The notes under the pieces are model-generated. The model ran no database searches. It saw nothing but the letters and a program-made list of their open reading frames with translations, and was not told where the DNA came from. From Phyto melanocephala (lineage: Eukaryota; Arthropoda; Insecta; Diptera; Rhinophoridae): 64,000 nucleotides of DNA. Of the stretch, positions 43,464 to 53,645 are shown piece after piece. The position numbers were made by a program, and so were the translations under genes. Position 1 is the first letter of the stretch; each line of letters opens with the position of its first letter. Where the stretch lies: the NCBI GenBank assembly GCA_941918925.1, contig OW799234.1, positions 70,245,043-70,309,042 on the forward strand. Direction: 5' to 3'.

Positions 43464-43465
43464 TA

Positions 43466-43837
43466 AAGGGTCCGCCATCTAACGTTTTTTTTTTTTCAAC
43501 TAGTGCTTATTTCGTGAATGGTAAGTTCCGCTGAACGAATATGGTTGTGTATACGCTTGAACAACGCTGGGAAATATTGCTACATTACTTTGGCCGATTT
43601 TGCCAAAAAAATCATCTTTTCAGATGAAGCTCATTTTGTCCTGAGGCATAATTGGGCCATTTTTCTTCGAGTCAATGGCGATCGTTATCGGGCCATGTTG
43701 AACGAATTTTTGTTCACAAAAATTGAAGAGGAAGATATTGGCAACATTTGGTTTCAACAGAACGGCGCTACGTGCCACACAGCCGAAGCTACACTTTTTT
43801 ATAGCATTTAAAAAAAAAAGTTATTTGGTGGACCCTT
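43466..43837 (+). mobile_element. Mariner-superfamily deletion derivative
   Basis: Inverted ends AAGGGTCCGCCATCTAACG and AAGGGTCCACCAAATAACT are flanked by TA (43464-43465 and 43838-43839). At 372 bases it retains one open segment of transposase. Confidence 0.85.
43518..43811 (+). pseudogene. Mariner-superfamily transposase fragment
   Basis: The segment reads FAKKIIFSDEAHFVLRHN (43588-43641, first Asp), RYRAMLNEFLFTKIEEEDI and NIWFQQNGATCHTAEA (43743-43790; the second catalytic Asp is Asn here). Deletions removed both the N-terminal DNA-binding part and the C-terminal WPPRS..L..LDYFLWG part. A start at 43518 is unlikely to be original. Confidence 0.8.
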
Positions 43838-43863
43838 TACTTTTTATATTCGATATTTGACAA

Positions 43864-44061
43864 CTGTTACACCCACAAAATGTAAAAAGCCACATGTGGG
43901 TCTGACGTCACTAAAATGGTCAGTAATCGTAGTGGCTGCATGCGGTAAGATTTTGGTATTACACGAAATGTATTTTAGTCCAAAAAATGCAAAGGAAACA
44001 ATACATTTATGCTTTTATGCCACATGCGATGTGGCTTTTTTTACATTTCGTGTACTACAGG
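43864..44061. mobile_element. Small inverted-repeat element
   Basis: The left arm reads CTGTTACACCCACAAAATGTAAAAAGCCACATG. The right arm, reversed, reads CTGTAGTACACGAAATGTAAAAAAGCCACATCG. The pair spans about 200 bases with CACGAAATGTA also in the middle. Superfamily not determined. Confidence 0.5.
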
Positions 44062-44127
44062 CTTAAGATTACCATAAAAGAGATGAAATCTATATATACG
44101 CTTGACTGTAGCCTTCCACCTTTAAGT

Positions 44128-44255
44128 ATAATTTCTATTTCGGCACGCCTACTATAACGCCCACTTTTCACGTAATCTACTGTTAATGAAATTTAAAAGC
44201 AAATAAAACCGACAAAATTAGAGGTATAATGATGAAATTTCGTACATTCTTATAA
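44128..44255 (+). mobile_element. Helentron-like family B internal fragment
   Basis: GGCACGCCTACTATAACGCC, CACTTTTCACGTAATCTACT and AATTAGAGGTATAATGATGA are the family B internal unit. No ends are present. Confidence 0.65.
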
Positions 44256-44906
44256 TTTCTTTTTTAATTATGACAGTGAAAACCTTTCGATTAGATATGT
44301 GGCACTGTCCTGGCTAATACGTAAATTCTTTTTGAACTATAAAATAAAAATATTGTCTTATAACAAATTTTCTTTTAACATATTAATGTTAATGTCATAT
44401 ATTTAAATACCATGTGAACAAATATACATACATACGTCAATATCGAAATATGCATGTTGTACATCTTCCACAAAGTTTTTAACAGCGAGAATGAGGCTAG
44501 CTTTTCCAATATATGTAAAAGAAACTCATCATAATCAGAGGACGAAGATGAATCCAGAAAATTGTTTACTATAGTTCCTGGGCGTATGAGGGATGATGTA
44601 ATGTCCATATTTTAAAATTCTTTTTTTCTTTTTAACTTAAAATTGTACAGTTAGTTTTTTTAAAATTATTTTCAACATAAAACACACAAACAAATAATCA
44701 GCAAATTTTTTTTTTGTATTAAATAGGCACAACTCTACTCAACCTCTAAGAAGGCACTTTTTTACAAAATAGCACACTACAGTTGGCAAATTTAAAAGCT
44801 TAAGAAATTCAGTAACACTATAAAATTGAAGTAATTTTAATAATTTAATTTTTATATTGTTGCTCGCAATTAAAATTCGCAACAAAGTTTTTGTATTTTA
44901 TTCATT
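44256..44906. other. AT-rich spacer
   Basis: No supported gene was seen. A minus-strand frame at 44375-44608 contains a serine run (LDSSSSSDYDEFLLHILEKL) but has no recognised domain or splice context. Confidence 0.3.
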
Positions 44907-44907
44907 A

Positions 44908-46508
44908 CTAGCATTTAACCCGCTACTTCGATAGCGCAGTTCTGACTATTTATTGAATACTCAAGTTCTATTTATAATTATTAAATATTTTTGGTTCAAT
45001 TTATGAAAATTTGTATCTCTAATTCAATTTACTTAGAAAACTAAAAAGTAGAGTAAGGATATATCAGAGGATATACCTAACTAAAAGCAAGATCAATGCT
45101 ACTGAGTTTCAAAATTTAAGATTCATAATTTGCAAAAATGACCCTAAAAATTATAAAAGTATAATTTTTTCCTTCACTAAAAACTTCCACTTGGTTTATT
45201 ATTACCTACATTTAGAATGTATACATAATATAAAAAAAATGAGAAAAAGTAATTTTGGTCGTCCATAATATTAGGAGTTAGACCTCGGATCAAAAAAACA
45301 CTAATATAAAGAATTTATGTTTACAAAAGTAAAAATACAAAAAATACAATAAATATACGAAAAGGTTTTTTGTGTCTCCAATATAATTTTAATTCTCAAC
45401 TTGAATCTATAATCCTTTATTTCACAATTTTAGCTTTATAAACGTAGAAAATACAAAAAGTCCCATTGAAATTCAGAAAAGTACCTTCTTGGTCGCCCAA
45501 TACATTTTCAGTCTCACCTTGTATCAATAGCCACTATTTTCAAAATTCTAGCTTCGCAAACGTTAAAAATACAAAAAGTACCATAAATATGCAAAAAAGT
45601 ATCTTTTTAATCGCCCATAACATTTTTGGTCTCACCTGGAATCAATAGTCCTTTATTTTACAAATACTACCTTTATAAGCGTAGAAAATACAAAAAATAC
45701 CATAGAAATGCGAAAAAGTACATTTTTGGTCCAAGTTCCAAATCTATGTAACATATGCATATAAGTAATTTTGTTCTAAAAAGTACCAAACTCTTTTCCC
45801 GATTTTCCCCCTTTCTACCCTGTTATGAATGTGTTTGAATTTGTACTAAATTACATAATTTTTTTATGTCTGGTGAAATCTTAAATAAAAATTTTGTAAA
45901 AATTGGCCGTCTAATTAGGAATTACATACCTTTTCCGAATTTTTCCCCATTTTGGTACCTTTTTTGTGCCTCTAAAAGTTTCCAAAAATTTCATCTAAAT
46001 AATTGTCCATATTTTATAAGGCAATAATAATTATAAAATTTTGTCCCATTGAATAATATTAGAAAAGTTTCTTTTAAAAAAAATAGGAAAAAATTTTTAC
46101 CCCTTATACATACGAATTTAAAAAAAAGTGTTGAAATCCTATTAATATTTTTTTGCGGATTAACTAATACAGTTTAAACTTTTTTCCTAGCTTTTTGTGT
46201 TTGGAAGTTACATAGGTTACCAAAAAAGTACCAAATTACAGTTTTTACCCGTTTTCCCCATAGTGGTTGAAAATTCAAAAAAAGGCTAGACACCTGTCAG
46301 CTTATTTTTTGTGCAAATTTAAATACTTTTTAGTTTAGCAGATATAAGATTACCGATTTTACCCCCTTACAGTACGAATTTCCAAAAATCCCTTCTTAGT
46401 GGAGAATAAGAAACTGATTGTCCAAATTTCATGTCTCTATCTCTTTGCGTTTGGGCTGTGCGATGATGAATCAGTCAGTCAGTCACGTTACTCTTTTATA
46501 TATATAGA
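44908..46508 (-). mobile_element. Helitron family C, complete non-autonomous copy
   Basis: On the minus strand the 5' end is TCTATATATATAAAAGAGTAACG (46508, preceded by A), followed by a (TGAC)4-like run. The 3' end is GCTAG (44908) followed by T. The hairpin CGCTATCGAAGTAGCG lies 11 bases before CTAG. The 1.6-kb body repeats CAAAAAGTACC and GCGTAGAAAATACAAAAA phrases (45420-45750). No helicase or Rep motif was seen. A 3'-truncated sister lies at 15540-16650. Confidence 0.85.
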
Positions 46509-47699
46509 TTTAGATAAGATAGATTTTAATATTATCTACCACCATTTGATAGGTGTTAATTGGAAATTTGTGATATATGGTATTTCTTTCGTATGTCCGA
46601 TTCGTACTATTTTTAATTCTAATTAGTAAATTGTAGCTGGTATTAAGTGTAAGCCTACAGTTTTCCAAAAATAAATTCAAATTTTTTTTTTGGTATGGGG
46701 GTACAACTTTCCTTGCTTTTATCCTATCGATCTTGCGCACTAAATGTAAACTTATATCGCAGCCAATTACACAGAATTTAATGCTTATAAAAATTATAGT
46801 TTAAAATTTTACATAAATTTTTTTGTAAAGGAGGTGCCAGCCACACTCCGTTATTTGGTCTTATCCAATAATTTTAATGAATTTGCGATGTTTTTGTTTT
46901 TTTGTTTTTGATTTTTGTATTGGTGGCAGCACTTTTCCTGCTCTGACATATTGAATTAAATGCAGAAATGAGATAAAAGTAAAAGACACAAAGTTTTAAA
47001 ATTCTAGATTTTTTGTTATATTGAACCTGTCACACCTACACGTATTTTGCAAACTTTAAATATTACAGTACTCAGAATATGCTATTAAAACCATAGTATT
47101 GTATTATAAGTGACACGTCTAGTTTAAATTAAAAAGTAATACTGTAAGAACCATTCTTGAACTTCATAGATTATTTTATCAATAGATTAAAACCCGATTT
47201 TGTATTTCTGCTGTGATGAGCTTAGCTACGAACATCTTTTTTTTATTTTAATAGAATTAGGTGTCCTTTTTAAAAGTTTAATTTTTATAGATGTAATTGT
47301 CGAACTATTAAAATTAATCAATATCATGGGCGTAACTAAACCGTTCTGGGGTATAAAATGAGCCCCACCTAAGAATTTGAATTAATTTGCTATTTACATT
47401 TAAATACATATTAAATTAACTCAATTTAGGATTTTGAAAAAAAAAAATTTTTTTATCCATTTGTCAATCCCAGAAAAAATTTGTGGCTACGCCAATGATC
47501 AATATATACATTATGTTGAAGCTACAATACACACTTATTAAACCGTCCATTTTTGAACAAAATTTTAAGACGACTGGTTCGATAAGAGGCCAACAGAAAA
47601 TAGCGCTGATTAATAACTTGTGAAGCACAACCCAATGTAAAGACCACAAAGTTTCGGTCTTGGACTTAAATAGGACGAGTTTTGTAATAACATTTGGGT
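46509..47699. other. AT-rich spacer
   Basis: No gene or repeat was recognised. Confidence 0.3.
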
Positions 47700-47995
47700 A
47701 TACACTCGTACGAGATCGAACTGATCCAGTATGATGACATTGGACATCATATGTGGTTTCAGCAGAATCGCATACATCCTATGCAGGAAAGATTTCAATG
47801 AGACCTTAACCAACCAACAAGGTTGTGCGACTTGACCCCGTAAATATTTTTATTTGGGGGATTTCCTAAAATCGCAGGTTTCTTCCAATAATCTGCAATC
47901 GAGCAATAGTTTTTAGGTCAATAATTCAGGCCAGCCGATTCTATGCGGCACAGTCTTGAATTCATGTTACCGTGCAAAGCCAAATAAATTATTAA
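47700..47995 (+). pseudogene. Fossil mariner-like transposase fragment
   Basis: Frames read DDIGHHMWFQQNRIHPMQERF (47733-47798) and, after a shift, PTRLCDLTP and IFLFGG (47813-47865), then KSQVSSNNLQSSN. This is the WFQQDGA..H...CDLTPLDYFLWG catalytic region of a mariner-lineage transposase, heavily decayed. No ends were found. Confidence 0.55.
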
Positions 47996-48742
47996 AATGA
48001 TTCTATTCATTAGTACATACATAAATCAATTAAATATAAAAGTAATATTGATAGTAAAAGTTTTCCATTTCATTTCCTTTGTAGAAAACCGTTTGTAAGC
48101 CAATTGGTGGTATATAGCCATATTTAAAGGCAAATGTTAAGTTTAAAATACATATATTGCTTTAACAATCGTAATCAGTAGGCAAGTTGTATTTCTTGAC
48201 CTGAAAGTTCATCTATAAACACTTCAACTATTTACAGAAAATGCAAGGAATTTTAAGCAAAATTTCATTGTTGTGGCTGCTGCAGTATCGAACACACGTT
48301 CCATAATATGATGCAACAATAAAATCTCTTTTAATAAAAAAAATTCAAGTCATTGCTTTTCTTGAAATGTTTACAAGGACAAAACTGATAACAAACATGA
48401 AAATAAAGAAGATAAACGCAGTAAAAACGTCAAGAATGCAGCACTAAATCAATTTAACTATAGCGTGTTGTTCTGTGAAATGGCTGCAATGTGTTTGAAA
48501 CTGATTTTACACTTGGCTACAATGAAGAACATTGTTAACGATAATATACTACTACTAATACACAATACATACATGCATACATACATAAATATATATTCAA
48601 AAGTAAACGTGACACAAATCCTATAAAAAGCCCGGTATTTCTTATTTTAGAAAATTTTAAAAATATATTTTTATGTCCAACTTAAGGTCATTAAAACAAC
48701 TTGCCTATAAAGTTAATATTAGTAAATAACAACTAATCAATC
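47996..48742. other. AT-rich spacer
   Basis: No gene was seen. A TACATACATGCATACATACATAAA microsatellite occurs near 48570-48595. Confidence 0.3.
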
Positions 48743-48815
48743 ACCGATCAAAGAGTGCTGATGACGAAATCGTAGCTGGTTTCGAAAATGCATTCCACTC
48801 GGCTAGTGTCGGTAA
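48743..48815 (+). ncRNA. Stand-alone hammerhead ribozyme motif
   Basis: All parts of a type I hammerhead are present. Helix I pairs GAGTG (48753-48757) with CACTC (48796-48800). The core CTGATGA is at 48758-48764. Helix II pairs GAAATC (48766-48771) with GGTTTC (48778-48783), with loop GTAGCT. GAA is at 48784-48786. Helix III is the self-complementary AATGCATT (48787-48794), and C48795 would be the base before cleavage. ACCGA and TCGGT (48743-48747, 48808-48812) extend helix I. The single unpaired base after CTGATGA (C48765) mirrors the Penelope-like element ribozyme in this window. No coding sequence surrounds it. It may be a solo end of a Penelope-like element or a short non-autonomous retroelement. 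Confidence 0.75.
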
Positions 48816-49144
48816 AACATACTTTTCCAGATTATTGTTGCATTATCACATTATTAAAAAAAAAAAAAAATTCTTTGTAAAAATAAGAATGTTTAAAATT
48901 TGAACTCAAGCCTGTTTAAGAATTTGAATATTAGTGTAAATAATAACTTTAGTTAATGTGAACAATAATGTGACTTGTAAATATTTTTCAATATTATAAC
49001 CACTTTGTAAAATAAGTTATATTTTTTCAAAACATGGCATTATCTAGGCAAATATCGACTACTTTAAAAAAATTAAAATACGTATTGGAAACGAAGTACA
49101 TTTAATTATTTTTTTTTAACTATTTATTTAAAACAAAATATTAA
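48816..49144. other. AT-rich spacer with poly(A)
   Basis: A run of 15 A at about 48855-48869 lies just downstream of the ribozyme and could be the A-rich tail of a small retroelement. Nothing else was recognised. Confidence 0.35.
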
Positions 49145-49341
49145 TGTAATAACTCCGATAAATGAGACACGAACACTGTTTTTAATGTTTGATTACAATT
49201 TTATTAAATATTAATTGTTTACAAATTAAACGCTATTTCATATAATCTTTTTGGTTACCAAAAACCCAACTTCACATATCTTCAGCTACAGCGTTGCCAC
49301 GCATTCATAATAATCTCCCGGCACCGATCAGTGTTGCTACA
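49145..49341 (-). repeat. LTR of a gypsy-type retrotransposon
   Basis: On the minus strand it starts TGTAGCAACACTGATCGG (49341) and could end at TTATTACA (49145), giving TGT...ACA ends and about 197 bases. A purine tract (AAAATAGGAGGGG) precedes it, as expected for the plus-strand primer at a 3' LTR. No second LTR is in the window. Confidence 0.6.
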
Positions 49342-49637
49342 CCCCTCCTATTTTCTTCAGCTTTAATTTCATCACAGGATCTACTGGATGCACTGCGTAT
49401 GCTGGTGGATCTTCCGTATGATCTGTTGACAAAGAATTGATTGACGTCGATGGCGATTCCTGTAAAGAAACAATACCCTCTGGGGTTGTATTTTCAGAGA
49501 TTGTTGATGCTGGTATCTTTTTGATATGGGTAATGTTCCTCTTAAATGTTTTCACATTACCAGCTATTTCCACTACGTTTCCATTTCTCTCTAAAACCTC
49601 GTACTCAGTTACATCGAAATTTGTTGTCAGTTTATGC
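49337..49637 (-). pseudogene. Gypsy-type Pol, C-terminal end
   Basis: The conserved phrase KLTTNFDVTEYEVLERNGNV, then KTFKRNITHIKKIPAS and MKLKLKKIGGV, matches the tail after the integrase of Ty3/gypsy-like Pol proteins. The stop TAG lies inside the first bases of the LTR. The frame remains open upstream to 49729, but that part is translated mariner MITE sequence, so the upstream Pol is lost at about 49637. Confidence 0.65.
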
Positions 49638-50051
49638 ATTTCGTGCACTTCGTGATTCTTTTGGACAACATAATCGTTCGAATTCGTCCACAATTGGGAG
49701 AATTGTAAAAAATATTTAAATTTCAGCAAAACAGGTCTGTATGAAATGTGAAAACATCTGTGAATGCCTCCTTAATTCGTTAAACGGAAAACATTGCTGT
49801 TTTTTGCGATAGTGGGGCAAAAGAGCAATCAACCTCGACTCATCATCGTGCCCAAGAATAAAACATAAACATTGTCATTGAAAATTTGAACCATCGGATG
49901 GAGGTGTGCGGCGGCCATTTGGCCGATATTTTGTTCTATACATAATCGAAACATACCAATATTACCATAATAAAAATAAATGACAATAATTTCCTAAATA
50001 GTTTGTGTTTTATTCAAAATCAACATCGGCCCCTAAAATTTAACCACCCTT
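49638..50051 (+). mobile_element. Mariner-derived MITE, copy 3 (5'-truncated)
   Basis: It begins at GCATTTCGTGCACTTCGTGA and keeps the SSTIGRIVKN-type region in another frame, the AGAGCAATCAACCTCGACTC block and the right end CCTAAAATTTAACCACCCTT next to TA. The left third, including the left inverted end, was replaced by the gypsy fragment. Confidence 0.78.
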
Positions 50052-50057
50052 TAGTAA

Positions 50058-50275
50058 TTGCTTAAACTTTTTGATCAATTATTTATCTGCAGAAATAATA
50101 ACTGGGTTCTTGGACTAGTCCGTTATTTATGGGAAATTATGTTTATGGTTTTTGTTTGGGAATTCCGTTTTCCATATGGAGCGCACAACATGCCAATTGG
50201 GCATAAGTGCATGCATACCTGTCATGGGTTTGGGCTTTTATACCCCTCTTTTTCAACCTAACCTAACCTAACCTA
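50058..50275 (+). mobile_element. RNase H-type LINE 3' tail with CCTAA repeats
   Basis: GGCATAAGTGCATGCATACC, TGTCATGGGTTTGGGCTTTT and ATACCCCTCTTTTTCAACC are followed by (CCTAA)4 at 50254-50275. The same tail without pentamers is at 34290-34360 and 58650-58700. Only the untranslated tail is present. Confidence 0.65.
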
Positions 50276-51313
50276 TCTGCAGAAAATTATGCTTAATTTA
50301 TGTATATTTGTAAAAAAGTTGTTGTTTTATTTTTTAATTGTAAATCAAATATTTAATCAATATATAGTTTATATTTTTTTTTTTTTTGAAGAGAATGAGT
50401 TTATAATTCCTGACAATATTTCATGTTTAATGCCTGAAATTGGTTTAGAGGAATATACTTTAGGCGGTCTGAAAATAGTTAAATAGTTATCAAGACGATT
50501 TTATCTAACACTACTGTTATATATGCTAAAGATTAGCAGGGATTAATTTGATTATTTGATATCAAATAATCAAGAGAAATTTCAAGAGAGTGTAAAGGTA
50601 TCCATTACTATGGTATCTTATTCTCTTTTTCCATTGTTAGAATTGATGTGTTTGTATGCGAACTTTTTTAGGCCCGATATTCAAATGAGTCTTGTTTCGA
50701 AGGGACGAGGATTACATGACCTGCATATAAAGAATTCATATCACATGTGTCTTTTAAAATTTAGTAGAAATTAGTTGAAGAACATTGTGAATGCGACTAT
50801 GGGTCATTTAAAATTTAGCAACTATGCCAGATAAAAAGAACTACTATACAACAACTTTGCTAACACTGAGATGTATCAGACATCATCTTCTATATTCATG
50901 CACTGCACAAAGTCCGAGTTACTCATATTAGAACCCTTAAACTAATGAATAAGAATTTTGCTTATATTTATTTTTTTTTTCAAATTTTATAAATTGTGCT
51001 GTGAACTCGTCCTAATTAATGAATTCCTTGATACCCGAGACAATTTTTCCTCACCACCATCTTATTTGCCACCGAAAATGTTTATTAGTTTTTATTTCTT
51101 TTACATCTTTCTCTTAGAAAGGGACGATTGCAACAGATCTGCGGCTAACTATCCTAAGTAATCTATCTATGTTTATAAGTGTTATCGATAATATCTTTTA
51201 CATAACAATTTTATAAAATTTATATTTTTTAAAAATATGGTTAAAAGTCAAATACTGAAAGACGCAATGAAATTTCAACAAAATGCCTATATTAAGGGCA
51301 GATTCATTACGAT
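50276..51313. other. Spacer with no supported gene
   Basis: Several short open frames (for example 50289-50486 and 50556-50774) are AT-rich and show no domain or splice context. The ALMPEIGLEEYTLGGLK-like stretch at 50430-50480 looks more protein-like than its surroundings, but I cannot assign it. Confidence 0.3.
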
Positions 51314-53093
51314 GGCTGGGTATATATCGACCCCTTTGCGCGAAATTATCGTATATTACAAAAACCAAATTTTACAGGACAGTAATTTTTCTACTTTTCT
51401 CTGCTTTCGCTTGCAATATCAAAATGAAAATATACATGTGCTTAGATAATTAACTAATATAACTACACCTAAAAGTATTCTGGTGGAAAAGTTCAAGTTT
51501 TCCGACAAAAATGTATTTTTGGCACATACGATAATTTCATTCACAACATTTCGTAGATGCGTGTGTAGAAAATGTCACTTACGATATCATTTGTCAGTAA
51601 TAGAAATAATATTGAAACAAAGATTTATTTGTGGTTTTATGTACTCTTTCATTATTTTTTTACTTTGAATGGCACAAAGTAATCAAAAATGTAATCAATA
51701 TTTAACAGAAGCATTAATTCATTAAAAAAAAAAACTAAAAAACCAAAAATAATAATAATAAGTGAGTTAGTCTTCTTCGTCGCTTCCATTTTACACGTAT
51801 TTTTCGCGTTTTCATTGTGGTATTTTGACGGTATGCTATTTTTGTAAACATACATACATAGATTTTTCAAATCATTGAATTTTTGCAAAGAGATACACAA
51901 AGGTGAATTGTACAACTTTTGTAACTTAAAGGTAAAATTAAAGTTATTTATAGTTTTTTTAGTGGGATTGTCGGTAAATTCGTTGATAAGTTCAATTGAT
52001 TACGATTTTTTGTCTTGTAAAGCTATGCGAACTTTATTTATGTTTAGTTTAACTTTGTTTGATAATAACCGATTTGCAAAGGACTTCCAGTTTTCAAACT
52101 CTGAGTGGCCTATTTCAATACACTTGTACCCCAATGGATTAGTTCGTGCAATGCGAATAATTGTGGTCCATTCACTTGGCGCCCAAATGGTACGACTGCG
52201 TACAAATGATTCAATTGTGCTATGCACAGATACAACTGGTATCATTGTATGACCGGGAAAAAAATATGTTATTTTAATTTTTTCAACGAAGTTTGAAAAA
52301 TGTGTCAGCATAGCTAATACAGCCTTGTTGCGGTTTTGGCCAATGCAACTGTCACGGTATAGGGCTATGTCTTTAACAATCTTCCTTTGATCTACGATTA
52401 TTAAGTACTTTTACAGGGCTGTGCAAATTTCATTGCAGCCTCGCTTACCATCACGCTCACCCCACAAATAACAATAGCCATTCCTAGTGCCGTTTTCATT
52501 AGCGCTGAAATTATAGTATGCGTACTCGCGTGAGTAAAAAGGGTTATATTATTTCTTAACGGAGTATTTAAAATGTTTTGCAAATCAAATCGATTTAAAT
52601 TATATTATTTAATTGCGGTTTTGGCCATATTTATTAATTTCTCTATAGACAATGTTTTACTTGGAGTGGTTTACAATAACTGATTACCTCCAACACATGA
52701 TCAGAAAAATAATGCATGCTAAATGCTGTTCTTCAACTTTAATATAGCTTTTTCTGTAAAAACGAATAAAGGCAAAAAAACAAAATAAAGCGAGCAGTTC
52801 CCTTTACCTTATAATTCTAACTTAGAAAGAAATATGTAGTAAATATTGTAACAACTACAATATGCAAAGTATTCTTCATTGGCAGATACGATAAAATCGC
52901 TCACAAGAAAAAATGGAGTGTAACATACGATAAAGTATTCAACCAATTTTTGGAGTAACGAAGTGGAATTCGCCTACAATATTTTGTCAGGTGACGTCTC
53001 TTTGAATGTAGAACAAGATTGCATCAAAAACTCAATTTCAAAAAATTTGGCATATACGATAATTTCGCGCAAAGGGGTCGATATAACCTGGCC
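51314..53093 (-). mobile_element. 1.78-kb TIR transposon with DUF7869-like gene remnant
   Basis: Left end GGCTGGGTATATATCGACCC and right end (reversed) GGCCAGGTTATATCGACCCC continue into the shared CTTTGCGCGAAATTATCGTA, making inverted repeats of about 42 bases. Subterminal regions on both sides repeat ATACGATAAT words (51530, 51575, 52885, 52925, 53055). A minus-strand coding remnant fills the middle. No clear target duplication was found. Superfamily not assigned. Confidence 0.7.
52000..52515 (-). pseudogene. Transposon protein with DUF7869-like domain
   Basis: On the minus strand the frame reads LWGERDGKRGCNEICTAL (52485-52430), a stop, then KYLIIVDQRKIVKDIALYRD and SCIGQNRNKAVLAMLTHF (52410-52290). 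After that come ITYFFPGHTMIPVVSVHSTI, SRTIWAPSEWTTII and NPLGYK, ending at 52000. The series 'D.C.GQN.N....L', 'PGH......D.....IE' and 'P.EW...I...RK.NP' is shared by a large group of insect transposon-like proteins whose domain I recall as DUF7869. Its role is presumably transposition; that is inference. The N-terminal half is missing and one stop is present. Confidence 0.55.
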
Positions 53094-53645
53094 GTTTTAT
53101 AGACGTAGAAGGAGCTTTCAACAATATAATGACCTAAGGTCTTATAGGTTACTTGGAATACTTATGGTTAAACCATGACCTAATTGCATGGTTCAGCAAC
53201 TTGTTAATAGCATGTTCACACGGACAGCAAAATTCGAGGTTCGCTCTCTTATTCAAGGTTCGCGATCGAATCTTGATTAGATCTACAAGATTCGCCATTA
53301 AAAATTTTGAGAGCGAATTTTCATGGTTCATTTTGAATCTTGTTGCGAATATCGAAGAATTTACTATCATCTCCAATTTTGATAACAAAAAATCGCTAAT
53401 TTATCTGTACTGGCTGTCAAAAACAAAACATAAGCAAAAGAAAACAAAAAAAATATTGTGTGTAAAAAATTAAAAAAAAACATTGTGGAAATACATAACA
53501 AATTATTGTTTAAACATACATACATACTACATATATATTTAAATTAAAATGGAAAAAAAGAAAAAAAAATAGTGAAACGTATTTTAAAGTGTAAAAGAAT
53601 GACTTCAATAAACTTCATAAAAAACAAAAAGCCGCGTTAATTAAA

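Noticed and set aside
44375..44608. 77-codon minus-strand frame with a serine run
   Set aside because: No recognised domain, no splice context, and AT-rich surroundings.
49145..49341. Complete LTR retrotransposon
   Set aside because: Only one LTR and the last residues of Pol are present; the rest is replaced by a mariner MITE.
51652..52252. Plus-strand frame 51875-52252 (125 codons) inside the TIR transposon
   Set aside because: It is antisense to the minus-strand frame with DUF7869-like motifs, which is better supported.
53153..53473. 106-codon plus-strand frame, also open in reverse in the copy at 58326-58655
   Set aside because: Both lie in a MITE with inverted ends. The opposite strand is open as well, and openness follows from sequence identity of the two copies, not from coding constraint.
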